64,000 nucleotides of DNA. Origin: Corynebacterium heidelbergense (GTDB taxonomy: Bacteria > Actinomycetota > Actinomycetes > Mycobacteriales > Mycobacteriaceae). The notes under the pieces were generated by a model. That model did no database searches and was not told where the DNA came from. It saw nothing but the letters and a program-made list of their open reading frames with translations. Location: NCBI RefSeq assembly GCF_028609845.1, contig NZ_CP063191.1, positions 930,001 to 994,000 of the forward strand, read 5' to 3'. Position numbers and translations under genes: made by a program. Of this stretch, positions 38,186-46,860 are shown in pieces. Numbering within the stretch: position 1 is the first letter of the stretch; the number at the start of each line of letters is the position of its first letter.

Positions 38186-39432
38186 ACCCCCAGGTAGGCC
38201 AGGACCCCGCACGCGGCGGCCCGGATGCCCGCCTCCACCGAGCCGGGGGCGGGAGCGAAGTCGCCGGAGTGGTTCCCGGGGACATCCGCCCCGGAGCCCC
38301 ATAGATCCTGGTCGGTGATGCCCACGGTCCAGAACAGGTAGGGCACGCCGAAGTGCCGGGGGATTTCGGAGAAGTCCTCACTGGCGGTCCACCGCTCCGC
38401 GTCAACGGATTCCGAGCCGAAGACCGCATCAAAGGTCGGCCGGACTCGCGCGAAAACACCCTCGTCGTTGTCGGTGAGTTCCCCGTGGGCGGAGTACTCG
38501 ATCTCGGGATCGGCGCTCACCCCGGAGGCCACGCATTCCCCGCGGACGACGCGCTCGATGGCCCGATAGACCCGGTCCCGCTGATCGGTGTTATAGAAGC
38601 GGCAGTTCAGCACGAGGGTGGCGGTCTGCGGGATGGTGTTGTTCGTATGCCCGGCGGAGAGCGTGCCCACGGTGATCACCGCGAACTCGTCCGGGGGCAC
38701 CTCACGCCCCACGATTCCCTGCAGCCGGACGACGATCATCGCGGCGAGGTAGGTGGGGTCAATGGACTCGTGCGGTGCCGAGCCGTGGGCGGACTTGCCG
38801 TGCAGGGTGATCGTAATGGTGTCGCAGGCGGCGAGGACCGGCCCCGGCGCGGAAAAGACGCGTCCGACCGGCCCGGGCACGATGTGCTGGCCCAGGCAGA
38901 CCTCGGGGGTGGGGATTTTCGCGGCGAGCCCGTCGTTGACCATGGCCTGGGCTCCGGCGGTGATCTCCTCGGCGGGCTGAAACAGGGCGATGAACGTTCC
39001 GGCCCACGCGCTGCGGTGGGCGTCCATAATGGCGCATAATCCCAGCAAGCTGGCGGTGTGCACATCGTGGCCGCAGGCGTGCATGACCCCCTCTACGGTG
39101 GAGGTGTAGCTCAGCCCCGTGGTTTCCGTCACGGGGAGGGCATCGAAGTCCGCCCGCATGAGCACGGTGGGACCCTCCCCGTTGCGGAAGACGGCGGTGA
39201 TGCCGTGGCCCCCGATGCCGGTGGTTACTTCGCAGTCGAACTGCGCTAGTTTCTCCGCGATGGCTGCGGCGGTGTTTTCCTCGGCCCCGGAGAGCTCTGG
39301 GTGGGCGTGCATCCACTCCCGAAACTCCTCCACCCACTCCAGGCCGACCAGCCAGCTATCCTCGGCGCCCGGGCGCAGGTGGTCGGCGAAAGACGGGGTG
39401 GTGGCCTGCGGATTCTGTTCGGGGCTGCTCAT
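38182..39432 (-). CDS. M20 family amidohydrolase (N-acyl amino acid/hippurate hydrolase-like)
   Basis: A metal-dependent hydrolase of 416 residues, M20D subfamily. The binuclear metal site is visible: MHACGHDVHTASLLG near residue 118 (Cys and His ligands), catalytic Glu in FQPAEEITAGAQAM near residue 151 and HIVPG near residue 182; the dimerisation lid domain lies at about 190-310. Substrates in this group are N-acylated amino acids, hippurate or indole conjugates; some skin corynebacteria use such an enzyme to release odour acids from glutamine conjugates, but identity here is not shown. ATG 39432 follows GGAGGAGAG and overlaps the GalT-like stop as ATGA, so the two are coupled. Confidence 0.9.
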   Translation of the reverse strand: MSSPEQNPQATTPSFADHLRPGAEDSWLVGLEWVEEFREWMHAHPELSGAEENTAAAIAEKLAQFDCEVTTGIGGHGITAVFRNGEGPTVLMRADFDALPVTETTGLSYTSTVEGVMHACGHDVHTASLLGLCAIMDAHRSAWAGTFIALFQPAEEITAGAQAMVNDGLAAKIPTPEVCLGQHIVPGPVGRVFSAPGPVLAACDTITITLHGKSAHGSAPHESIDPTYLAAMIVVRLQGIVGREVPPDEFAVITVGTLSAGHTNNTIPQTATLVLNCRFYNTDQRDRVYRAIERVVRGECVASGVSADPEIEYSAHGELTDNDEGVFARVRPTFDAVFGSESVDAERWTASEDFSEIPRHFGVPYLFWTVGITDQDLWGSGADVPGNHSGDFAPAPGSVEAGIRAAACGVLAYLGV

Positions 39433-40874
39433 CGTCTCTCCTCCGGTGCTGGCTGTTCAGCCCCTCCCTGCTGCTCCTCCTGGTCCGGCTGCGCAGGGTG
39501 CGGCCCGGGAGGTGTCGGCCTGATGGCGGGGTTGTACAGCAAAGTGTTCGGGGTGGATCCGCATTCCTCGCCGAGCCGGATACCGGAGGCCAGGGTGCCT
39601 TCCTCCCGGGCTTTCTCCAGCACCGCCAGCACCCGCCGCTGGAGGTCCTGGGGGGAGATGGTGTTGATGTAAATCTTCGTGCCGCCCTCGAACCCGGCCA
39701 GGGTGGACACTCGCCACTTGATGACGATCCGCCACGGCATCGGCACGTCCACGTCCAGGGGTCGGTACAGCCATTCTTCGTTGCAGGGGATCGTGGGCCC
39801 CGCCGCGACGTGGCAGGCGTGGACGAGGTCCGCGACAGCATCCCGCTCGGCATCCGGCATGAGCCAGGGCTCCGTCGTCGCGGACTTACTGAATACCTCC
39901 AGCGTGGGCCAGCGGTGCCCGAACCCGGCGAAGGCCACGGCGTGGTCGTTCTCCGCGATGATGAGGTTGTGACGCATGGCGTAGTCCACGGCCCACTCGT
40001 TGTACATGTTGGGGTTGGAGCGCACCTGGGCGATCTCCACCTCGTTTTGCAGCCCGTGCTCGTCGATCGCCACGAGCTGCTTGTGGAGGTGTTCGAAGCT
40101 GGCCCCGGCGGGTGCCAGCCAGTTCTGGAACACGGCCACGTAGCGCACGTAACGGTTTGCCCGGTAGAGCTGGTCCATGCTGTCGATGGTGAACTGGATG
40201 AACAGGCGGTGATCGCGCCAGTCCAGGGTGCCGCTGGCCGCCAACTGGTCGGTGTGTTCGGCGCCGGGAATGTAGTGGTCCCGGGCGATGATGACGTCGT
40301 GCCCCCCGGCGAATAGGGCCGCGCCCCGCTCCCGCAGGGTCTCCATGCGCCGGTCGGGCTCGAAGAGTTCGTTCAGTTCCTCCTCGCTGGTCCCGGCGGC
40401 GCGCAGCTTGACCCGCAGGATCTTCTCGACGTGCTCCTGCCCGGCTTCCTCGGAGAGGTAGTCCGTCATGTGCATCGCCGCAGCCGGGTTCATGTGATAC
40501 CCGTAGTTGAGGTTCCAGTAGTCGTACGTGAGGATCTCGAAGAGGTTGGCTACCCGGCGGAATAGCGGTGTGGTCGCATCCAGTTCGCTGGTCCGCAGGC
40601 CCCGCAGGATCCGCGCGTGGTCATCGGCGTCCCGAATCATCCGGGACTTCTCCGGGGGAGTGTCGAGTTTGCGCTCAAGGCCAAAGGCCGTGACCGTATC
40701 CCGCTCGCCGATGGGCTTGCGCTCGGGTTCATAGTGGGCCAGGGGGCGGTTGCCGCGGCCTGGGACGGTCCACACTTCCGTGCCGGAGAAGGGGTTGACC
40801 TGCTTGATCGTGCCGTCCGGGAGTGTGGTGAGCGGGGGGACGGGGGCCGGTGAATGCGCGGGTTTTCCAATCAC
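39429..40874 (-). CDS. GalT-like HIT-superfamily nucleotidyltransferase (DUF4921-like)
   Basis: A 481-residue protein related to galactose-1-phosphate uridylyltransferase. It contains a GalT/HIT-type active-site segment GASFEHLHKQL near residue 258, where the usual His-Pro-His is His-Leu-His, and a Tyr/His-rich central part (NLNYGYHMNPAAAMHMTDYL). The sequence resembles proteins called DUF4921 in corynebacteria, from memory. The extra C-terminal ~30 residues are Pro/Gln/Glu-rich. GTG 40874 is chosen because TAGGAT ends 7 nt before it; the frame is open further upstream without support. No galK or galE is nearby, and the gene is coupled to an amidohydrolase, so a role outside the Leloir pathway is likely. 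Confidence 0.75.
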   Translation of the reverse strand: MIGKPAHSPAPVPPLTTLPDGTIKQVNPFSGTEVWTVPGRGNRPLAHYEPERKPIGERDTVTAFGLERKLDTPPEKSRMIRDADDHARILRGLRTSELDATTPLFRRVANLFEILTYDYWNLNYGYHMNPAAAMHMTDYLSEEAGQEHVEKILRVKLRAAGTSEEELNELFEPDRRMETLRERGAALFAGGHDVIIARDHYIPGAEHTDQLAASGTLDWRDHRLFIQFTIDSMDQLYRANRYVRYVAVFQNWLAPAGASFEHLHKQLVAIDEHGLQNEVEIAQVRSNPNMYNEWAVDYAMRHNLIIAENDHAVAFAGFGHRWPTLEVFSKSATTEPWLMPDAERDAVADLVHACHVAAGPTIPCNEEWLYRPLDVDVPMPWRIVIKWRVSTLAGFEGGTKIYINTISPQDLQRRVLAVLEKAREEGTLASGIRLGEECGSTPNTLLYNPAIRPTPPGPHPAQPDQEEQQGGAEQPAPEERR

Positions 40875-40881
40875 TCTTGCG

Positions 40882-40887
40882 ATCCTA
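40882..40887 (-). promoter_or_regulatory. -10 box of the GalT-like gene (leaderless start)
   Basis: TAGGAT on the minus strand, 7 nt before GTG 40874. Confidence 0.55.
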
Positions 40888-40940
40888 GCCGGTGGTTGGG
40901 ACATTTCCTGGGCACGTCTCACGCGGCCGCCGGGATGTGG

Positions 40941-40946
40941 GACACT
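40941..40946 (+). promoter_or_regulatory. Possible -10 box of the small unknown gene at 40954
   Basis: GACACT, 7 nt before ATG 40954. The first base departs from consensus; the spacing fits the window pattern. Confidence 0.35.
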
Positions 40947-40953
40947 GCTTGGT

Positions 40954-41334
40954 ATGCCAAAGATTGTTTTCCGTGTGCTGGCCTCCGCCGAGCAGCTCGA
41001 GGAGATCAGTGAGGATTTCCGGCGTCTGTTTGCCGCTATGGGGGAGGCTGTGGACGCCACCTTCACCCAGCGCACGAACCTCACCCCCGACCCGCAATTG
41101 CTGGCGACGTGGGTGGAGGTGTTTGGAACCACCCCGGCCGAGGCCCACGCGGAGGGCGCGGAACTGGTGGTGGAGGTGCGCCGGTACGACATTGGCAGCA
41201 TCTCCGGCCTGTGCATGCACTTGGCGGAGCTGCTGACGACGCGCGACAAGCCCCCGGCCGAGCCCTTGCTACGGCAGGTGGCCGACGATTCGGGCCGCCC
41301 CCGGGTGCCGTGGCACGTAGAGGTCAGCCCGTAG
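40954..41334 (+). CDS. Small cytosolic protein of unknown function
   Basis: A 126-residue acidic protein with no signal peptide or membrane helix. The start (MPKIVFRVLASAEQLEEISE) and the segments AEGAELVVEVRRYDIGSISG and VPWHVEVSP suggest an alpha/beta fold. I do not recognise the family. It is divergent from the GalT-like gene (79 bp between starts) and convergent with the amino-acid transporter ATPase gene (55 bp). The frame has the same third-position GC bias as its neighbours and an ATG with a -10-like box at 7 nt, so it is probably real. Confidence 0.65.
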   Translation: MPKIVFRVLASAEQLEEISEDFRRLFAAMGEAVDATFTQRTNLTPDPQLLATWVEVFGTTPAEAHAEGAELVVEVRRYDIGSISGLCMHLAELLTTRDKPPAEPLLRQVADDSGRPRVPWHVEVSP

Positions 41335-41389
41335 CTTTAAGCCCGACAGCGGGTGGAGTCACGTTCGCCGGCGACCGGCTGCGGGCCCC

Positions 41390-42181
41390 CTAGAGCAGGC
41401 TGGACAGGAAGCCCTGGGTGCGCTCGTGTTGGGGGTTGGTGATGACGTCCCGGGCGGGCCCGTGTTCCACGACCACGCCCCCGTCCATGAAGGCCACTTG
41501 GTCGGCGACTTCCCGGGCAAAACCCATTTCGTGGGTCACGACGAGCATCGTCATCCCCTCCTCGGCGAGGTGACGCATGACGTTGAGGACCTCGCTGACC
41601 AGCTCGGGGTCCAGTGCGGAGGTGGGCTCGTCAAAGAGCATGAGCTTGGGCCGCATCGCCAATGCCCGGGCGATGGCCACGCGCTGCTGTTGCCCGCCGG
41701 AGAGCTGCACCGGGTAGGCCTTGGCCTTCGCGGCCAGCCCCACCTGGTCCAGCAGATCCAAGGCGCGTTTTTCGGCTTCGGCACGGGACTCGCCCTTGAC
41801 CTGCACCGGGGCTTCCACAATGTTGTCCAACACGGTGCGGTGGGGAAACAGGTTGAAGTGCTGAAAGACCATGCCGATGTCCCGGCGCTGCTTGGCGGCA
41901 TCCCGCTCTGAAATTTTGTAGAGGGTGCCGTTCTTCTCCCGGTAGCCGATGAGCTCCCCGTCGACCTCGATGCGCCCGGCGGTGACCTGCTCTAGGTGGT
42001 TTATGCAGCGCAGGAGGGTGGATTTGCCGGAGCCGGAGGGGCCGATGAGGCAGGTCACGCTACTGCGGGGGACTTCCAGGTTGATCCCCTTGAGGACGTC
42101 GAGGCGGCCGTAGCTTTTCCACACGTCCTTGACGGCGATCATGGGGCTTGTGCTGTTGGGTGCAGGTTGTGCGGTAGCCAT
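41390..42181 (-). CDS. Polar amino-acid ABC transporter ATPase (GlnQ-like)
   Basis: Cytosolic ATPase of a PAAT-family importer, 263 residues. Motifs: Walker [10 protein letters not shown] near residue 47, Q-loop [11 protein letters not shown] near residue 99, signature [17 protein letters not shown] near residue 154, Walker [17 protein letters not shown] and [14 protein letters not shown]. Pro/Thr-rich first 15 residues precede [14 protein letters not shown] 42181 is 19 nt after the permease stop on the same strand; ATG at about 42142 (MIAVKDV) is an alternative. It is the third gene of a binding protein-permease-ATPase operon. Confidence 0.92.
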   Translation of the reverse strand: MATAQPAPNSTSPMIAVKDVWKSYGRLDVLKGINLEVPRSSVTCLIGPSGSGKSTLLRCINHLEQVTAGRIEVDGELIGYREKNGTLYKISERDAAKQRRDIGMVFQHFNLFPHRTVLDNIVEAPVQVKGESRAEAEKRALDLLDQVGLAAKAKAYPVQLSGGQQQRVAIARALAMRPKLMLFDEPTSALDPELVSEVLNVMRHLAEEGMTMLVVTHEMGFAREVADQVAFMDGGVVVEHGPARDVITNPQHERTQGFLSSLL

Positions 42182-42200
42182 GATGTTTCGCTGCGTTCCT

Positions 42201-43145
42201 CTAGTTCGATTCGGCGGTGTCGGCGACGGTGACGTTGCGGGGCAGGGCGCCTTCGGCATCGGCCAGGGCCGCGAGCTGGCGGGTGGTGACGGTGCGGCTG
42301 GAGCCGCGGGAGTAGTACTTCTCCAGGTAGAACTGGCCGACCATGAGCACGCTGGTGATGACCAGGTACCAGGTGGCCGCGACGAGCAGCAGCGGCACGG
42401 GCTTGAAGATGCTGTTGGAGATGTCCGTGGCACGGCCGAACAGCTCGGCGGCGTAGGGGACAACGACGACGAGGGAGGTGGTCTTCAGCAGGCTGATGAA
42501 CTCGTTGCCCGTCGGCGGGATGATGATCCGCATGGCTTGCGGCAGCACGGTGCGGCGCATGTTTTGGCTCCAGGTCATCCCCAGCGCCTTGGAGGCCTCC
42601 GATTGTCCTTCGGGCACGGCCTGGATCCCGGCTCGCACGATCTCCGCCATGTAGGCCGCTTCGTTGAGCCCGAGGCCCACGACGGCCAGCAGGAACATGT
42701 TGGACAGCGCCTGCTGCAGGTCGATGTGGACGAACCCGGCGTTGATGCCCTGGTAGATGCTGCCCAGCAGCCCCCAGAACATGAGCTGGACGTAGACGGG
42801 GGTTCCGCGGAACACCCACAGGAACAGCCAGCTGACCCCCTGCAGCACAGGGTTGGGGGACATGCGCATCACGGCGATGAGGGCGCCGAGGATCACGCCC
42901 AGGGCCATCGCGAGGATGGTCATGAGGATGGTGTGCCCGGCGGCCGCGAGGATGCGGGTGTCGAAGAGGTATTGCCCGAAGGTGCCCCACTCGTAGGCGC
43001 TATTGCCGGCGGCGGAGATGATGAACCAGGCCAGCAAGCCCAGGACGATCGCCGCGGCAATCCACCGGCCGGGGTGGCGCAGGGGAACGGCTTTGTTGTC
43101 CTCCGGGCGGGAGGTGGTTTGGCTTTCCGTTGTGGGAGCGCTCAT
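42201..43145 (-). CDS. Polar amino-acid ABC transporter permease (GlnP-like)
   Basis: Integral membrane subunit, 314 residues. A polar N-terminus is followed by about five to six membrane helices and the PAAT permease signature: [20 protein letters not shown] near residue 68, [14 protein letters not shown] near residue 112 and [20 protein letters not shown] near residue 182 (EAA loop). ATG 43145 overlaps the binding-protein stop (TGATG); GTG 43148 is also possible. A single permease gene suggests a homodimeric channel. The C-terminal ~40 residues are hydrophilic. Confidence 0.92.
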   Translation of the reverse strand: MSAPTTESQTTSRPEDNKAVPLRHPGRWIAAAIVLGLLAWFIISAAGNSAYEWGTFGQYLFDTRILAAAGHTILMTILAMALGVILGALIAVMRMSPNPVLQGVSWLFLWVFRGTPVYVQLMFWGLLGSIYQGINAGFVHIDLQQALSNMFLLAVVGLGLNEAAYMAEIVRAGIQAVPEGQSEASKALGMTWSQNMRRTVLPQAMRIIIPPTGNEFISLLKTTSLVVVVPYAAELFGRATDISNSIFKPVPLLLVAATWYLVITSVLMVGQFYLEKYYSRGSSRTVTTRQLAALADAEGALPRNVTVADTAESN

Positions 43146-44092
43146 CACTGCGTTCTCCTGTCTGTCGTGGCGTTGTCCGGGCGGCGGTCGGGCACCGGTT
43201 CAAGGTTGAAGGTGATGGAATCCACGGCGCCCTTTTCCAGGCCCCACGGCTTGAGGATCTTGCGGTAGGTGCCGTCCGCGAGCATCTGCTGGAGGGCCGC
43301 GATGAGGGCGGTGCTCAGGGGAGAGCCCTTTTGCACGGCCCAGCCGAAGGGGGCCGTGTCGAAGGGTTCCCCGATGGGAGCTAGTTTCCCCTCGGCTCGT
43401 TTCGCGGCGAAGGCAATGACGGGCGAATCGGAGCTGTAGGCCTGGGCCCGTCCCAGCACGGTGGCGGTCGCTGCGGCATCGGCGGAGGGGTACACCAATT
43501 TGGTGATCTCCGGCTTGCCCGCGCCGGTGCATTTGTCGTTTTTGGCGGGCAGCTCGTCCGTGTCCGAGTAGGTGCCTTTCTGAACGGCGACGGTCAAGCC
43601 GCAACCATTGTCCGGGTCGATGGACTTTTCGGACCCGGGCTGGGTGGCCCATTGGGTTCCTGCCCTGTAAAAGTCGACGAAGTCGTAGGTTTGTTCGCGT
43701 TCTTCTGTGTCCGTGAACGAGGATGCACCTACGTCCACGGTGCCGGCGCTAATGGCGGGGAGGATGAGGTTGAAGTCCATCTGCCGCACGTCCACTTCTA
43801 GGCCCAGGAGGGAACCGGCGGCTTTGATGAGGTCCACCTCGTAACCGATGATCTTGCCGTTGGAATCCTTGAATTGGGCCGGGGCGTAGGGGGTGTTGGA
43901 GCCGACGGTGAGGTGCCCCTTTTGTCGAATGTCGGCGGGGACGAGTTTGGCCAATGCCGGGTTTGCGGCCGGGCTGATTTTCTTCCACCCGTCTGGGTTG
44001 CCCACCTCTCCATTGGTCACGCATGCGGACAGCGCCGTAGCTGTGACAACGGCGAGTACGGCAGCGCCGATCTTGCGGTTGCCAATAATCAT
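43145..44092 (-). CDS. Amino-acid ABC transporter substrate-binding lipoprotein (family 3)
   Basis: Binding component of the importer, 315 residues. Signal peptide with lipobox LSAC (Cys near residue 24) predicts a membrane-anchored lipoprotein. The mature domain has the family-3 start LTVGSNTPYAPAQFKDSNGK, then GYEVDLIKAAGSLLGLEVDV and VGASSFTDTEEREQTYDFVD. The last ~25 residues are a polar tail. ATG 44092 is preferred over GTG 44101 because TATAGT ends 7 nt before 44092. The ligand is a polar amino acid or opine; which one is not visible. Divergent from ogt with 22 bp between start codons. Confidence 0.9.
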   Translation of the reverse strand: MIIGNRKIGAAVLAVVTATALSACVTNGEVGNPDGWKKISPAANPALAKLVPADIRQKGHLTVGSNTPYAPAQFKDSNGKIIGYEVDLIKAAGSLLGLEVDVRQMDFNLILPAISAGTVDVGASSFTDTEEREQTYDFVDFYRAGTQWATQPGSEKSIDPDNGCGLTVAVQKGTYSDTDELPAKNDKCTGAGKPEITKLVYPSADAAATATVLGRAQAYSSDSPVIAFAAKRAEGKLAPIGEPFDTAPFGWAVQKGSPLSTALIAALQQMLADGTYRKILKPWGLEKGAVDSITFNLEPVPDRRPDNATTDRRTQ

Positions 44093-44107
44093 GCGCGTCA
44101 CTATATC
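44079..44107 (+). promoter_or_regulatory. ogt promoter (-35 TTGCCA, 17 bp, -10 TATATC)
   Basis: -35 TTGCCA at 44079-44084, 17 bp spacer, -10 TATATC at 44102-44107, then 7 nt to GTG 44115. The last base of the -10 is not the usual T. The -35 lies in the first codons of the opposite gene. Confidence 0.55.
44100..44105 (-). promoter_or_regulatory. -10 box of the binding-protein gene, overlapping the ogt -10
   Basis: TATAGT on the minus strand, 7 nt before ATG 44092. Its TATA core (44102-44105) is palindromic and shared with the opposite -10. Confidence 0.6.
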
Positions 44108-44114
44108 TGACGGG

Positions 44115-44735
44115 GTGTCCGCTTCTACCCCCGCCGAAACCTTCCCGCATACCTACGTTTGCGAGTTCCCGACCCCGGTGGGGCCCGTTGCCGCGCGCGC
44201 TGCTGTGGGCGTCCCCAAGAAAAATGGGAGAGCATCCGATGGCAATGGTGACGCTGATTCGGCGGCATTGATCGGAATGTGGTTTGTGGATCCGGCCGAT
44301 CCCAGCTCGGTTCCGGGGGACGCGGTGGCGGTCGAATCGATTGGGGACGCCAGAGCCCGGCGCCTTCTGGAGGATCTGCAGGCTGCCCTCACCGATTTGT
44401 TCGCTGGGCGGGATGTGCACTTCGATTGGCCTATCGAGCTGCGCGGCACCGAGTTGCAGAAAGCCGTGTGGGAACAATTGCGGGGCATTCCGTTTGGGCA
44501 GACGCGTACGTATGGTCAGTTGGCCGCGGCCATTGGGCGGCCCACTGCGGCGCGCGCGGTCGGGCAGGCGGTGGGGAAGAACCCCATCTGCCTGCTGCTG
44601 CCTTGCCACCGCGTCGTGGGGGCGGGCGGGAAGCTCACGGGATTCGCCGGTGGCTTGCAGCGGAAGCGGGCGTTGCTGGAGTTGGAGCGCACCATCGGGG
44701 AAAACGGGGCCGGGGTAAGGGCCGCGGCAGAGTAG
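44115..44735 (+). CDS. ogt: Methylated-DNA--[protein]-cysteine S-methyltransferase
   Basis: Suicide repair protein that removes methyl or alkyl groups from O6-guanine in DNA. 206 residues. The acceptor Cys is C164 in LLPCHRVVGAGGKLTGFAGG; the helix-turn-helix with the Arg finger is in FGQTRTYGQLAAAIGRPTAA near residue 130. The N-terminal domain (residues 1-85) has a polar insertion of about 20 residues (KKNGRASDGNGDADSA). GTG 44115 lies 7 nt after a TATATC box and agrees with the conserved length; the open frame upstream is not coding. No Ada-type activator domain is fused. Confidence 0.93.
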   Translation: MSASTPAETFPHTYVCEFPTPVGPVAARAAVGVPKKNGRASDGNGDADSAALIGMWFVDPADPSSVPGDAVAVESIGDARARRLLEDLQAALTDLFAGRDVHFDWPIELRGTELQKAVWEQLRGIPFGQTRTYGQLAAAIGRPTAARAVGQAVGKNPICLLLPCHRVVGAGGKLTGFAGGLQRKRALLELERTIGENGAGVRAAAE

Positions 44736-44882
44736 CAGGGGGCCCGGGATCTAACACAGCCTTAACCTCCCGAAAGCTCTTCAGCACCCCCGGAACACGC
44801 CTGGCGCAAAATCCTGGCGGCGTGCCGTAGGGTAAGAATGTTTTGAAGCCCTAAAAGGGGTGAGCAAAGGGAGAGGCGAATA

Positions 44883-46376
44883 GTGCGCTGGCAGGGGAAG
44901 ACGACGTGGCTTTTGGCCTTGGCCGCATTCCTATGGTGGCTGTTCAATGCGGAAGCGGCGGCTCCGGGTAACGATGTCTGGGGGGCACGGCCTCCGCTGG
45001 ATTTCGTGATTTACCACAAGGCGGGTCTCGGAGTGGCCCAGGGGCATGACCTCTACGACGGGCCGGTTCTTCGGCATCTGCCCTTCACCTATCCACCGTT
45101 CGCCGGTGCGTTGTTCTCCCTGATGTCCCGGTGGCCCGTGGTGACGGCCGCTGCGCTGTGGCAGATGTTCAGTTTCTTGGCGCTGGTGGGCGTGGTTTTC
45201 GCTGTGCTGGTGGAGCGGAGGGTGAAGCTCAACGCACCCGTGGTGGCGATCGGCTTGGGGTTGTCCTTGGCGGCGCTGGCATTGGATGCCGTGCGGGGCA
45301 CCTTCTACTTTGGGCAGATCAACCTGTTCCTGATGCTGCTGGTGGCAGTCGATCTGCTGCCGAAGTGGAGGCCGTGGGCCGGGGTGGGGGTTGGTTTGGC
45401 GGCCGGGATTAAGCTGACCCCGGCATTTATGGGCGTGAACTTCCTCATCGAACGCAATTGGCGGGCCGCGGTGGTGAGCGTGCTGACGTTCCTGGGGACG
45501 GTGTGGATTGGGTTCCAGTTCGTGCCGGATGCGAAGCGTTTTTGGACCGAATCCGTGTTCCAATCGCAGCGGATTGGGGAGGAATCCAATCCGGGGGCGC
45601 AGTCCATCAAGGCGGTGCTATTCCGTGAGTTCGGTGGGGTATCCACCTTGACGTGGCTGCTGATTGTCGTGGTTCTCGTGGCGCTGTGTATCGCGGGGCT
45701 GCTGCGCAGCATGAGGCTGGGGAACCGCTCCTTTGCCATGGTGCTGTCTGGGATGACGGCGGCGATTGTCTCCCCCTTCAGCTGGTTTCACCACTGGGTG
45801 TGGTTAGTGCCACTGGGGGTGTGCATCGTGTGTTTCGTCAACGAGAAGTGTGGGCAATTCCGGGAGCGTAGGAACCTTCACGGGGTGAGGGGCTGGGTGG
45901 TCTCGCAGCTCGGCGCGCTGCTGGCCATTGTGAATCTCGGCGTGCTGATGATCCCGTATTACAGCAAGGAGCTGTACGGCAAGATCGGCTGGACGCACCA
46001 GTCCATGAGCACCAACTCGTGGTGGCGGCAGAGCTTCATACTGGGCGGGTTGGTGCTGGTGATTGGGTACGGGCTGTGGTCTCTGGGGTGGTTCGCCCGG
46101 GATCGCAGGGCAGCGCGGAGGTCCTCGGCGGGCGCTTGGGGTACAGCGGCGGGGGAGAAGGCCGCTGGAAATGAGGGAGAGAAGGGCGCTGAGAAGCGTG
46201 ATAAGGCTGGGCGTGGCAGGGTTGGTGCGGAATCGGTCGGTGATGTTGAAGGGGGACCGGAGGCGAGCGCAGTTAAGACCGCAGGGTCGGCCGTGGCAGC
46301 CAAAACGCGGATGAAGAAGCAGGGCTTAGGCCAAAGTGAAGACGACCAGAAGGGGAACACAGCGTTGGAGAAGTGA
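44883..46376 (+). CDS. GT87-family membrane glycosyltransferase (DUF2029, alpha-mannosyltransferase-like)
   Basis: A polytopic membrane protein of 497 residues with about ten helices, of the GT-C GT87 family that uses polyprenyl-phosphate sugars to build lipomannan, PIM or arabinogalactan in mycolate bacteria. Typical features are the first-loop DFVIYHKAGLGVAQGHDLYD near residue 39 with its acidic residue, FTYPPFAGALFSL near residue 64, FYFGQINLFLMLLVAVDLL near residue 140 and GLAAGIKLTPAF near residue 170. Which linkage it makes (PimE-, MptC- or AftC-like) cannot be told. GTG 44883 follows GGGAGAGG at about 5 nt. The last ~90 residues are a low-complexity charged tail, probably cytoplasmic and not part of the family. 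Confidence 0.85.
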   Translation: MRWQGKTTWLLALAAFLWWLFNAEAAAPGNDVWGARPPLDFVIYHKAGLGVAQGHDLYDGPVLRHLPFTYPPFAGALFSLMSRWPVVTAAALWQMFSFLALVGVVFAVLVERRVKLNAPVVAIGLGLSLAALALDAVRGTFYFGQINLFLMLLVAVDLLPKWRPWAGVGVGLAAGIKLTPAFMGVNFLIERNWRAAVVSVLTFLGTVWIGFQFVPDAKRFWTESVFQSQRIGEESNPGAQSIKAVLFREFGGVSTLTWLLIVVVLVALCIAGLLRSMRLGNRSFAMVLSGMTAAIVSPFSWFHHWVWLVPLGVCIVCFVNEKCGQFRERRNLHGVRGWVVSQLGALLAIVNLGVLMIPYYSKELYGKIGWTHQSMSTNSWWRQSFILGGLVLVIGYGLWSLGWFARDRRAARRSSAGAWGTAAGEKAAGNEGEKGAEKRDKAGRGRVGAESVGDVEGGPEASAVKTAGSAVAAKTRMKKQGLGQSEDDQKGNTALEK

Positions 46377-46497
46377 GGAGCGTCAGCCGGGGGAATTGGG
46401 GGCTGGCACTGGGGCTGACCTCGGGGCTGACACCGGGGAATGTCGAAGGACGGGAGTCAGCCGATGGAATCGCCCTGGTTAGGGGCCCACGCTGAGC

Positions 46498-46860
46498 CTA
46501 GGATGCTGCTCGCAGTTGCGAGTAGAGGGCTCCGAAGGCGACACCAATGACGGTCACGATGATGATCCCGGCTAGAAGATAAACCACAAGGTATCGGAGG
46601 AAAGCGGAGCGGTTTTCAAGTGCCCACAACCCAGGGGAAATAAGTGCTCCGGCACGTGCTAGCGCAAAGATCGACGTAACAGAGGTGGCGACGAAAACAG
46701 TCGGCCAGACCCACCACGGATAATCCGCAAGAAGGCCAAAGAATCCCCAGGAGATGGAAGTGAAACCGGCGCCAAGCACAGTGGCGAATAGCGGTACAGG
46801 GCAGGTCGTGCCCGAGGGGAGGCGTACCTCTGACCTGGGGCCAGGTAGGCGGTTAGACAT
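46498..46860 (-). CDS. Small membrane protein of unknown function
   Basis: A 120-residue protein with three predicted membrane helices (about residues 23-43, 50-70 and 88-112). The N-terminal 20 residues are polar. No recognised family. ATG 46860 follows GGAGA at about 10 nt; GTG 46911 is in frame but lacks a ribosome site. A TACAGT box at 46915-46910 could start the message about 40 nt upstream of the ATG. Convergent with the GT87 gene across a 121 bp gap that contains short GGGGCTGAC repeats. Coding is likely from the clear hydrophobic pattern. Confidence 0.6.
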   Translation of the reverse strand: MSNRLPGPRSEVRLPSGTTCPVPLFATVLGAGFTSISWGFFGLLADYPWWVWPTVFVATSVTSIFALARAGALISPGLWALENRSAFLRYLVVYLLAGIIIVTVIGVAFGALYSQLRAAS

